The notes: generated by a model from the letters alone, not told the origin. Positions 1 to 5,638 are shown, numbered from the stretch's first letter. The stretch: DNA of 5,638 nt from an uncultured Porphyromonadaceae bacterium (GCA_947074265.1 CAMTPD010000139.1:1-5638), one strand, 5' to 3'. Made by a program: numbers and translations.

Positions 1-941
1 CTCCTGTGTCGGAGCTTTTCAATAACGAATACATGGATTCGTTGAAAAGTAGTACACGCCGTTTACAGGCTGCAATCGATCACCTCTTTTATTCATCAGG
101 CAAGCACATACGACCTCTACTCGTATTGCTGGTGGCCAAGAGTTGCGGTAAAATCACAGATACAACAATCACTTCTGCTGTTTTGCTCGAGTTGTTGCAT
201 ACGTCAACTTTGATTCACGATGACGTCATCGATGAAACAAAGGAGAGGAGAGGTGTACCTTCTTTGAATGCAATATTTGATAATCGAGTGGCCGTACTTA
301 CGGGCGACTACGTATTATCAACGGCTCTAATCAAAGCTATCGGAACACGCAACTTAGGTATCATAGCATTGGTATCGGGTTTGGGACGCGATCTTGCCGA
401 AGGTGAAATAAAGCAATATGAAACGGCCGAAGAATTAATTCTAGACGAAGAAACCTATCTGCAAGTAATCTTTAAAAAGACGGCAACTTTGCTTTCTGCC
501 TGTGCTCAATGTGGTGCAATATCGGCAGAAGCTTCGAATGAAACGATCGATTTGTTTCGTCAGTTTGGAGAGAATCTTGGGTTGGCTTTTCAAATCAAAG
601 ACGATATCTTCGACTATTTCGAATCAATGAATATTGGTAAACCGACAGGAAACGATATTCGAGAAGGGAAGGTTACAATGCCTTTGCTTTTTGCTTTGCA
701 AAACGGTTGCGAGTCGAAACGAGAATCGATGAAGTCGATGATCTTCAATCGAGAGTTTTCGAAAGATAATATAGCGGCCTTGATTCAGTTTGCAAAAGAC
801 AGCGGTGGTATTGAATACGCCGAAAAGCGAATGGAGGAGTATTATCAAAAGGCAATTACTTGTTTGGAGTCATTACCCGATTCGGATGCAAAAGATTCAT
901 TATTATTGTTAGCTCAGTATATTATCAAACGCAACAAATGA
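1..941 (+). CDS. Long-chain polyprenyl diphosphate synthase (IspB-like), 5' end outside window
   Basis: This enzyme condenses isopentenyl diphosphate units onto an allylic primer to make a long all-trans prenyl chain, in Bacteroidales most likely the menaquinone side chain. Counting from the GTG at 6-8, the family motifs are in order: GKHIRPLL (32-39, isopentenyl-diphosphate binding), first aspartate-rich motif DDVID (72-76) followed by ERRG (80-83), KKTATL (157-162), and second aspartate-rich motif DDIFD (199-203) followed by GKPTGNDIREGK (211-222). Small residues (Ser, Thr) lie five and four positions before the first motif, as in long-chain synthases; product length cannot be read exactly. 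The frame stays open to the left edge (CCT, Pro, at 3-5), and family members usually have some 10-15 more N-terminal residues, so the GTG is probably internal and the gene is cut by the window. It ends in TGA at 939-941 and converges on deoC. Confidence 0.93.
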   Translation, partial: PVSELFNNEYMDSLKSSTRRLQAAIDHLFYSSGKHIRPLLVLLVAKSCGKITDTTITSAVLLELLHTSTLIHDDVIDETKERRGVPSLNAIFDNRVAVLTGDYVLSTALIKAIGTRNLGIIALVSGLGRDLAEGEIKQYETAEELILDEETYLQVIFKKTATLLSACAQCGAISAEASNETIDLFRQFGENLGLAFQIKDDIFDYFESMNIGKPTGNDIREGKVTMPLLFALQNGCESKRESMKSMIFNREFSKDNIAALIQFAKDSGGIEYAEKRMEEYYQKAITCLESLPDSDAKDSLLLLAQYIIKRNK

Positions 942-946
942 TATAT

Positions 947-995
947 AAAAAAAGCGCGATCAAAGTAAACAGATACTTTCGATCGCGCTTCTTTT
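947..995. terminator. Bidirectional intrinsic terminator between convergent genes
   Basis: An inverted repeat pairs 952-967 with 974-990: 16 base pairs, interrupted only by one bulged C at 980, around a 6-nt loop (968-973). The outer ten pairs are AAGCGCGATC/GATCGCGCTT. On the minus strand the stem is followed by a T-run (complement of the A-run at 947-953), a canonical signal for ending the deoC transcript. On the plus strand it is followed by CTTCTTTTA, a weaker tract, 11 nt after the prenyl synthase stop codon. Its position between two converging genes supports a shared terminator. Activity is inferred from structure only. Confidence 0.85.
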
Positions 996-1014
996 ATCCG
1001 ATAAAATGGGAAGA

Positions 1015-1878
1015 TTATTCTCCGATCTTCTCAAGAATATTGTTGACAAGTGAGCGTGCTCCGATACGGAACAGGTCGCTATGCAACCATTCTACGCCCA
1101 ATACGTCTTTTACGATGGTGTAATATTTCACGGCATCTTCGGCAGTAGAAACACCACCCGATACTTTAATACCTTTCTTTATATTGTTTAGTGCGCAGTA
1201 TTCTTTAAGCACTTTACACATGGTATAAACTGCTTCGAATGATGCTCCAGGGTATCCTTTGCCGGTAGATGTTTTTATAAAGTCTGCACCCGAATACAAT
1301 GCGATGACACTTGCTTTGCGAATATTATCGGGAGTAGTCAATGCGCCGGTTTCGAGGATAACTTTCAAGCTAGCTTCACGACACGTATGTTTAATTTCTT
1401 CGATCTCTTCATTCAATTCTTCGTAATTCTCTTCGAAGAAAAGACCAAGGTTAAGAACAATGTCAATCTCTTCGGCACCGTCTGTTATTGCAAGCGCAGT
1501 CTCGGCAACTTTAATCTCAGGAAAAGTTTGAGAAGAAGGGAAACCACCTGCAACACATGCAATCTTCACATCGTTTGCAGTAAGAGCTTGTTTTACTGTT
1601 TCGGCAAAATTAGGGTAGGTGCAGATAGCAGCCACACTTGGAAGATCGGGACGTTCACCTTCAAGATCGTTTACACGTTGTACCAGTTTATAGATCGAAT
1701 CTTTGGTATCAATGCTTGTAAGCGATGTAAGATCGATGAATCCGAATATTTTTTTCAAGACCTCTTTGTTGAAGTTTTCGGTAAACTTTTCACTCAGGAT
1801 CTTTTCTACATTTTCCTTAATCTGTTCGGCTGTTTCTACCGATGGATGCTTTTGAAAAGCTTCATGATATTTGCTCAT
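1015..1878 (-). CDS. deoC: Deoxyribose-phosphate aldolase (DERA)
   Basis: This class I (Schiff-base) aldolase cleaves 2-deoxy-D-ribose 5-phosphate to glyceraldehyde 3-phosphate and acetaldehyde, the last step of deoxynucleoside catabolism in the cytoplasm. The 287-residue product has the family hallmarks: EEIDIVLNLG with the catalytic Asp139, LKVILETG (171-178), ADFIKTSTGK with the Schiff-base Lys202, and GIKVSGGV with the second active-site Lys238. It is longer than the roughly 260-residue E. coli enzyme because of an N-terminal helical extension of about 45 residues, a length I recall for Bacteroidales DeoC. The ATG at 1876-1878 begins 5 nt after the stop of the decayed MazG-like gene, with A-rich sequence and no convincing Shine-Dalgarno in front. 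It is the last gene of the minus-strand cluster and reads into the terminator at 952-990. All catalytic residues are intact, so the gene appears functional despite its broken upstream neighbour. Confidence 0.97.
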   Translation of the reverse strand: MSKYHEAFQKHPSVETAEQIKENVEKILSEKFTENFNKEVLKKIFGFIDLTSLTSIDTKDSIYKLVQRVNDLEGERPDLPSVAAICTYPNFAETVKQALTANDVKIACVAGGFPSSQTFPEIKVAETALAITDGAEEIDIVLNLGLFFEENYEELNEEIEEIKHTCREASLKVILETGALTTPDNIRKASVIALYSGADFIKTSTGKGYPGASFEAVYTMCKVLKEYCALNNIKKGIKVSGGVSTAEDAVKYYTIVKDVLGVEWLHSDLFRIGARSLVNNILEKIGE

Positions 1879-1883
1879 ACTCT

Positions 1884-2216
1884 TTAAAGTTTATCGTTGT
1901 TTATATGTCTTTCTTTATCGCGCGCTGTTTTCTTGTCGATGTTTTTGCGGAATGCTTCGGTACGATCGATACCCGTTTGATAGGCCATACACATCAATAC
2001 CCATAAGATATCGGCCATTTCATCGCCATGATCTTTTTTCTTCTCTCTCTCCTTACACGTTTGTTCCCCCTATTTACGTGATACAAGTCGTGCCAATCCG
2101 CCGACTTCTTGCGTACGAATCGCCATATTTGTAAGTTCGTTGAAGTATCTTATTCTATCTGTCTTGATTCAATGGTCAACCTGCTGTTGCGCTTCTTTGA
2201 TTGTGATATCGCTCAT
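1884..2216 (-). pseudogene. Decayed MazG-like nucleotide pyrophosphohydrolase, two in-frame stops
   Basis: Reading from ATG 2214-2216 to TAA 1884-1886 gives 110 codons recognisable as a short MazG-like (all-alpha NTP pyrophosphohydrolase) protein. Landmarks are RYFNELTNMAI (23-33), EVG (37-39), GDEMADILWVL (64-74), YQTGIDRTEAFRKN (79-92) and RHINNDKL (103-110). Two nonsense codons interrupt it: TGA at codon 16 (2169-2171), where I expect Trp, and TAG at codon 49 (2070-2072), where I expect Tyr. There is no indel, so the frame is kept throughout. The metal-binding motif EExxE(n)ExxD is damaged: codons 36 and 40 read Gln and Gly instead of Glu, while the second half (Glu66, Asp69) survives. Intact relatives remove noncanonical or excess NTPs. 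The start overlaps the dtd stop (TAATG) and the end lies 5 nt before deoC, so it was an operon member. Remaining open pieces, such as 44 codons from ATG 2016-2018, lack half the active site. The expected ancestral residues are from memory of the family, not an alignment. Confidence 0.88.
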
Positions 2217-2668
2217 TACTCTTTATTTTTTGTATCGATCATGATCGTAACGGGACCATCGTTGATGAGGGCAACTTTCATGTCGGCACCAAACTGTCCA
2301 GTCTTTACTTGCTTTCCGATTGTTTCTCCCATTTGTTTACAAAATGACTCGTAAAGAGGAATTGCGGTTTCGGGACGTGCAGCTTTGAAGTAGGATGGTC
2401 GGTTTCCTTTCTTTGTAGAAGCGTGCAATGTAAATTGACTTACGATAAGAATATCTCCATTTATATCGAGCGTCGATTTATTCATAACTCCGTTTTCATC
2501 GTCAAAGATGCGAAGATTAGAGATCTTCTTTACCAACCAATCAATGTCTTCTTCTGTATCTGCCTCTTCAATTCCTACAAGAATCATCATTCCTTTATCA
2601 ATGGAAGAGTACAACTCTTGATCAATTGTAACCGATGCTTCGGTTACGCGCTGTATAACGGTTCTCAT
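2216..2668 (-). CDS. dtd: D-aminoacyl-tRNA deacylase
   Basis: Dtd hydrolyses D-amino acids, and glycine mischarged on tRNA-Ala, from tRNA, keeping them out of translation; it works as a cytoplasmic homodimer through RNA-based catalysis. The 150-residue product starts MRTVIQRV, as the family does, and carries SQFTLHA (77-83), the first signature motif, KGNRPSY (87-93), GQFGADM (124-130) and NDGPVT (136-141), which contains the Gly-cisPro chirality filter. Length matches the usual 145-150 residues. The frame is open for 71 further codons upstream (to ATG at 2879-2881), but that stretch runs through the palindrome cluster, is very basic and has no place in the family, so I chose ATG 2666-2668, which is preceded by an A-rich stretch. 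The stop TAA (2216-2218) overlaps the start of the MazG-like pseudogene by one base, an arrangement typical of translational coupling. Confidence 0.96.
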   Translation of the reverse strand: MRTVIQRVTEASVTIDQELYSSIDKGMMILVGIEEADTEEDIDWLVKKISNLRIFDDENGVMNKSTLDINGDILIVSQFTLHASTKKGNRPSYFKAARPETAIPLYESFCKQMGETIGKQVKTGQFGADMKVALINDGPVTIMIDTKNKE

Positions 2669-2781
2669 TTTTCTGTTCGTTTTGTAGCGCTCATTGCTTC
2701 TTGTTATGAAACAACCTGCGCGGGAAATAGATTTATTTTTTAGGAAGTGTTTTCTTTTTTGCTTCACCTCGAAAGGCGTTC

Positions 2782-2802
2782 TCAGTAACGCATGGTGACT
2801 GA
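2782..2802. repeat. Imperfect palindrome, outermost of the cluster
   Basis: TCAGTAAC (2782-2789) and GTGACTGA (2795-2802) pair over eight positions with one A/G mismatch around a 5-nt centre, GCATG. It sits beside three other palindromes and shares their habit of short arms containing CA(C/G)T, but lacks the CACGCT core, so it may be a diverged copy or a chance neighbour. Confidence 0.55.
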
Positions 2803-2808
2803 TTTTAC

Positions 2809-2821
2809 GCACGCTGCGTGC
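2809..2821. repeat. Palindromic unit with CACGCTGCGTG core
   Basis: GCACGC and GCGTGC form a perfect inverted repeat around a single central T. Its 11-nt core, CACGCTGCGTG, is identical to that of the next palindrome at 2831-2845, showing that this is a repeated sequence and not merely a symmetric one. Confidence 0.8.
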
Positions 2822-2830
2822 TTGTTTTCG

Positions 2831-2845
2831 TTCACGCTGCGTGAA
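2831..2845. repeat. Palindromic unit with CACGCTGCGTG core, second copy
   Basis: TTCACGC and GCGTGAA form a perfect 15-nt palindrome around a central T; two further flanking positions on each side (2829-2830 with 2846-2847) could extend it through a G-T and a C-G pair. The core equals that at 2809-2821, and the TTCAC/GTGAA arms match the ends of the long hairpin at 2850-2895. Confidence 0.82.
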
Positions 2846-2849
2846 TGAA

Positions 2850-2895
2850 TTCACTGACGGAGCGTGCGCAGATTTACTCACGCTCCGTCAGTGAA
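2850..2895. repeat. Perfect 17-bp hairpin
   Basis: The arm at 2850-2866 (TTCACTGACGGAGCGTG) is the exact reverse complement of 2879-2895, with a 12-nt loop (2867-2878). The right arm contains CACGCTCCGT, one base different from the core of the two palindromes to its left. Neither side has a T-run, so it does not look like an intrinsic terminator; it could be an mRNA-stabilising or processing structure, a protein-binding site, or a member of a dispersed intergenic repeat family. If the promoter candidate at 2921-2928 is real, the hairpin lies in the dtd leader RNA. Confidence 0.9.
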
Positions 2896-2910
2896 AAAGG
2901 TTTTCCTAAT

Positions 2911-2928
2911 CCTTGCAAGGCAAAGTTA
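2911..2928 (-). promoter_or_regulatory. Candidate Bacteroides-type promoter (-7 box) for dtd
   Basis: On the minus strand, positions 2928 to 2921 read TAACTTTG, a full match to the Bacteroidota -7 consensus TAnnTTTG recognised by the primary sigma factor (RpoD/SigA type). No clear TTTG -33 element lies at the usual 19-21 nt upstream, so the match is partial. It is immediately followed by the perfect palindrome CCTTGCAAGG (2911-2920), which would sit close to the start of transcription and could be an operator, though symmetry alone proves little. The box is 22 nt beyond the uvrC stop codon and would give dtd-mazG'-deoC a leader of roughly 245 nt. Confidence 0.42.
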
Positions 2929-2949
2929 GATATAATTATCGGGAGATGC

Positions 2950-4785
2950 CTAGGATTCTTTTTGTTCTGTTATGGATTGGGTCGGAACTCCTAATCCGTC
3001 GAACAAAATGGTTGCTTTTACCGGACCCAGCAAAGCAACAATCTCTTCAAACGATGCTCCTTTAAGACGTTTGATACTTTTGTATTTGTTGAGCAAAAGC
3101 GTCTTGGTTTTATCACCGATTCCTTTAATGCTATCAAGCTCCGATGTGGTTTGTCCTTTGCTTCGTTTTTGTCGGTGAAAGGTAATACCAAAACGGTGAG
3201 CCTCGTCTCGCAATTGCTGAATCAACTTCAAACTCTCCGAGTTCTTGTCGAGGTATAAAGGAATAGGATCGTCGGGGAAGAAGATCTCTTCGAGTCGTTT
3301 TGCAATACCGATGATTGGGATACGGGCTTCCAGGTTCAACGATTTCAACGCATCTACCGCCGCATGCAATTGTCCCTTTCCACCGTCGATAACGATCAAG
3401 TTGGGTAGGGGTTGTTGCTCTTCGAGCAGTCTACTATAGCGGCGATATACGATCTCGTTCATCGAAGAAAAGTCATCGGGGCCTACCACAGTTTTGATAT
3501 TGAAATGGCGGTAATCCTTTTTCGATGGTTTCGCTTTTTTGAAAACGACACACGCTGCCACCGGATTTGTTCCTTGAATATTCGAGTTATCGAAGCATTC
3601 GATATGCATTGGCAAGTCGTGTAGTTGAAGATCCTTTTGCAAGGTAGAAAGGATGCGAACCATACGTTGTTCCGGATTCAACTTCTCGGCACGTTTGAGC
3701 TGATCGAGTTTATATTGCTTCACGTTCTTCTCCGATAGATCGAGTAGCTTCTTCTTTTCGCCTTTCTGAGGAACGATGAATTTGGTCGTTTCGGATATCT
3801 CAATATCGGGCATAAACGGAACGATGATTTCGCGTGCCAAGCTTTTGAAACGGGTACGCATCTCTACGATACCAAGGCCGAGTAGTTCTTCTTTCGGTTC
3901 ATCGAGTTTACGTTTATACTCGAATGTGTAGGCTTGGGTAATGGATCCGTTGCGTACGTGTAGGTAGTTGATGTAGGCAGAGTCGCCTTCTTCAGCATAC
4001 GAGAATACGTCGAGGTTATTGAGCGACGGTGAAACTACCTCCGAACGGGAACGGTAATTCTCCACAAGATCGAACTTCTCCTTTATCTTTTGTGCTTCCT
4101 CAAACTTGAGTTCGCCCGCCAATGCCTGCATCTCTTCGAAGAGAATGTTACTCACTTGCGAGATGTTTCCTTTTAGGATCTCCTTTACGGCGGCGATGTT
4201 TTTGTTGTATTCTTCGAGCGATTGCAAACCCTCGCACGGACCTTTGCATCGTTTGATGTGGTATTGAAGGCAAACTTTGTATTTTCCCTGTGCGATGGAT
4301 TCGGGTGTTAACGGCAATTTGCACGTTCTGATCGGGTAGAGGTCTTTGATCATTTCAAGCATAATCCGAACCAGCGGGATCGAGCTATAAGGACCAAAGT
4401 ATACCGATCCGTCTTTTACGATTTTGCGTGTTTGGAATACCCGTGGGAAGTATTCGTTTTTGATAACGATAGAAGGGTAGGTTTTGTCGTCTTTCAACAA
4501 TACATTGTAGCGTGGTTTGTATTGTTTGATCAAACTGTTTTCGAGCAAAAGTGCATCCTCCTCGCTGTTGACCACGATGTATTTTATATCCCGTATCCTC
4601 CTTACGAGGACACGGGTTTTGGTAGAATCGTGATTCTTATTAAAGTATGAAGAAACCCTTTTCTTTAGATTCTTTGCTTTTCCGACGTATAGGATTAATC
4701 CCTTTTCATCGAAGTATTGATAGCATCCCGGCTTGTCGGGAAGAACCGAAAGAATGGATTGTATGTGTTGTTCTACTTCATTCAT
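2950..4785 (-). CDS. uvrC: Excinuclease ABC subunit C
   Basis: UvrC is the double nuclease of nucleotide excision repair; with UvrB it cuts damaged DNA on both sides of a lesion. The 611-residue protein is full length. The N-terminal GIY-YIG nuclease (about 15-95) reads GCY (20-22) and YVG (33-35) with Arg43 and the metal-binding Glu82 in LLLEN. Cysteines 155, 172, 180 and 184 match the four-cysteine region reported to hold a [4Fe-4S] cluster in E. coli UvrC. A UVR motif that contacts UvrB lies near 207-242. The C-terminal RNase H-like nuclease shows ECFDNSN (Asp399), VIDGGKGQL (Asp467) and RDEAHRFGI (His530), corresponding to the catalytic D-D-H set, followed by helix-hairpin-helix DNA-binding motifs (about 548-598). 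ATG 4783-4785 overlaps the ade stop codon as ATGA, so it is probably co-transcribed and translationally coupled with ade. The gene ends in TAG (2950-2952). Confidence 0.98.
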   Translation of the reverse strand: MNEVEQHIQSILSVLPDKPGCYQYFDEKGLILYVGKAKNLKKRVSSYFNKNHDSTKTRVLVRRIRDIKYIVVNSEEDALLLENSLIKQYKPRYNVLLKDDKTYPSIVIKNEYFPRVFQTRKIVKDGSVYFGPYSSIPLVRIMLEMIKDLYPIRTCKLPLTPESIAQGKYKVCLQYHIKRCKGPCEGLQSLEEYNKNIAAVKEILKGNISQVSNILFEEMQALAGELKFEEAQKIKEKFDLVENYRSRSEVVSPSLNNLDVFSYAEEGDSAYINYLHVRNGSITQAYTFEYKRKLDEPKEELLGLGIVEMRTRFKSLAREIIVPFMPDIEISETTKFIVPQKGEKKKLLDLSEKNVKQYKLDQLKRAEKLNPEQRMVRILSTLQKDLQLHDLPMHIECFDNSNIQGTNPVAACVVFKKAKPSKKDYRHFNIKTVVGPDDFSSMNEIVYRRYSRLLEEQQPLPNLIVIDGGKGQLHAAVDALKSLNLEARIPIIGIAKRLEEIFFPDDPIPLYLDKNSESLKLIQQLRDEAHRFGITFHRQKRSKGQTTSELDSIKGIGDKTKTLLLNKYKSIKRLKGASFEEIVALLGPVKATILFDGLGVPTQSITEQKES

Positions 4786-5638
4786 GATTCGAATAATGAT
4801 GTAAACTCAAACTTGGTTACGTCAAACAGTCCTTTGTCGCCGATCTTAATTTTCGGGATTACGAGCAAACTCATAAACGACAATGTCATTTGAGGTGCGT
4901 GTAATGTAGAACCGATGGCTTTGATTTTTTGGTTACATGCTTCGTACAACGAGTCGATTTCATCGATCTCTTTGCTACTGATGATACCTCCGATTTCGAG
5001 TGGAAGCAATGTTGTTTCTCCACCATCGATAACAGAGATACCTCCCTTGCTTTCGATGATTGCGTTGATTGCTTTGCAGATTTCGTGATCGGAACAACCT
5101 ACGGCAATGATGTTGTGACTATCGTGTGCAATGCTCACGGCGCATGCTCCGCGTTTTAGTCCTACGCCTTTGATGAAACCAACGGCAGGTTTGCTTTGCA
5201 CGTATCTGTTTACAACAACAATCTTCAAGATGTCTTCTTCTACATTCGAAACAACGTTATTGTTATCTACCGTTGCATCGTGTATTTCGCACTCGGTAAT
5301 TAAATCGCCATCGAAGCAACGAATCACTTTGATGCGATTGGTTTCGGGATAAACCGCAAGATCTTTTTCTTCGATCTTCTCAATATTGAAGTTGTTGATT
5401 ACCTTCGAAACAGGAGCAATGATCTTTGATTCTTTTCCGTCATAGACACATTCGCCTTTTACGTATGTAGAAAGGATATGCAAATCTTTCAAGTTGTCTA
5501 CCACAATGAAGTCGGCGTTATCTCCACTTTGAAGCAAGCCTGCTTTCATATTATAGTGCTTGATCGCATTGTAAGAAGCAGCACGAAGTACGTCGAAAAG
5601 GTTGTATCCTTTATCCAGTGCTCGCTTTACAAGTAGGT
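4782..5638 (-). CDS. ade: Adenine deaminase, C-terminal half; 5' end outside window
   Basis: Adenine deaminase converts adenine to hypoxanthine and ammonia in purine salvage. The window holds about 284 codons, roughly the C-terminal half of a protein that is usually 540-600 residues. The frame is open to the right edge: codons upstream of the ATG at 5547-5549 encode KGYNLFDVLRAASYNAIKHY, matching the end of the amidohydrolase barrel, so that ATG is internal. It continues GLLQSGDNADFIVVDNL (typical metal-dependent hydrolase ending) and then the adenine-deaminase-specific C-terminal domain, with AHDSHN encoded at 5112-5129, IDGGETTLLPLEIGGI, and the tail TLHAPQMTLSFMSL followed by IPKIKIGDKGLFDV. 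The metal-binding histidines of the barrel would lie outside the window. The stop TGA (4782-4784) overlaps the uvrC start. No truncation or frameshift is visible in the part shown. Confidence 0.95.
   Translation of the reverse strand, partial: LLVKRALDKGYNLFDVLRAASYNAIKHYNMKAGLLQSGDNADFIVVDNLKDLHILSTYVKGECVYDGKESKIIAPVSKVINNFNIEKIEEKDLAVYPETNRIKVIRCFDGDLITECEIHDATVDNNNVVSNVEEDILKIVVVNRYVQSKPAVGFIKGVGLKRGACAVSIAHDSHNIIAVGCSDHEICKAINAIIESKGGISVIDGGETTLLPLEIGGIISSKEIDEIDSLYEACNQKIKAIGSTLHAPQMTLSFMSLLVIPKIKIGDKGLFDVTKFEFTSLFES

Larger units (their letters stand above)
2669..2949 (-). other. uvrC-dtd intergenic region with promoter candidate and palindromes
   Basis: This 281-bp gap is the only long non-coding stretch in the minus-strand cluster. 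From the uvrC end it holds a Bacteroides-type -7 box (2921-2928), a perfect 10-bp palindrome (2911-2920), four palindromes (2782-2895) and then about 110 bp of AT-rich sequence leading to the dtd start, in which I see no hairpin, promoter motif or small gene. No hairpin followed by a T-run appears just after uvrC, so uvrC transcripts may continue into dtd or end by another route such as Rho. Confidence 0.7.

Noticed and set aside
6..8. GTG at 6 as the true start of the prenyl synthase
   Set aside because: The frame is open to the window edge with Pro just before, and the family has a slightly longer N-terminus, so the start most likely lies outside.
1387..1887. A 166-codon plus-strand open frame opposite deoC
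   Set aside because: It is Phe- and Cys-rich as expected for the complement of acidic and Lys-rich codons in deoC, and it overlaps an unmistakable gene.
2169..2171. TGA in the MazG-like gene as a selenocysteine or readthrough codon
   Set aside because: It falls where I expect Trp, not Cys; I see no hairpin just downstream that looks like a SECIS element; a second stop (TAG) follows at codon 49 and metal-binding residues are lost.
1871..2354. Plus-strand open frames opposite the pseudogene and the dtd end
   Set aside because: They are antisense shadows with no recognisable domain or start context; the opposite strand carries clear family similarity.
2669..2881. A 71-codon N-terminal extension of dtd, beginning at ATG 2879-2881
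   Set aside because: It is open by chance through the palindromes, encodes a very basic stretch unlike any Dtd domain, and the family start MRTVIQRV is at 2668.
2850..2895. The 17-bp hairpin as an intrinsic terminator for uvrC
   Set aside because: No T-run follows the stem on the minus strand (ATTCATTCACG), and the A-run on the other side would not serve a plus-strand transcript.
2782..2895. CRISPR array
   Set aside because: Units are short, palindromic and irregularly spaced (core starts about 19-27 nt apart), with no uniform spacers and no cas genes.
5547..5549. ATG as the start of a short adenine deaminase
   Set aside because: In-frame codons to the right edge encode conserved adenine deaminase sequence (GYNLFDVLRAA), so this Met is internal.

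Overview
This window looks like an ordinary housekeeping stretch from a member of the Bacteroidota, most likely order Bacteroidales. The protein sequences are of Bacteroidales type. Start codons are preceded by A-rich sequence rather than clear Shine-Dalgarno sites, and the one good promoter-like motif fits the Bacteroides -7 consensus TAnnTTTG. I would not name a genus from this sequence alone.

Layout. On the + strand, 1-941 is the 3' part of a long-chain polyprenyl diphosphate synthase gene whose true start lies left of the window. It converges on a minus-strand gene cluster, and a 16-bp stem-loop at 952-990 between them probably ends transcription from both sides. In transcription order (right to left) the minus strand carries: the 3' half of adenine deaminase (ade, 4782-5638, start outside the window); uvrC (2950-4785, 4-nt ATGA overlap with ade); a 281-bp gap (2669-2949); dtd (2216-2668); a decayed MazG-like nucleotide pyrophosphohydrolase gene (1884-2216, 1-nt TAATG overlap with dtd); and deoC (1015-1878, 5 nt after the decayed gene).

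How the genes fit together. The cluster mixes purine salvage (ade), deoxynucleoside catabolism (deoC), nucleotide-pool cleansing (the MazG-like gene), DNA repair (uvrC) and translation proofreading (dtd). Overlaps and short gaps point to co-transcription of ade-uvrC and of dtd-mazG'-deoC. The only sizeable break, between uvrC and dtd, holds a candidate promoter (2921-2928) and a run of four palindromes (2782-2895), so dtd-deoC may have its own transcript with a long, structured leader.

Most notable points. (1) The MazG-like gene is a pseudogene of an unusual kind: the reading frame is kept along its whole length with no indel, but it has TGA at codon 16, TAG at codon 49, and two glutamates of its metal-binding motif are replaced. 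(2) The palindrome cluster upstream of dtd shares a CACGCT(G/C)CGT core and includes a perfect 17-bp hairpin; it resembles a dispersed intergenic repeat family. I found no phage, transposase, CRISPR, RNA gene or evidently new multi-gene system here.
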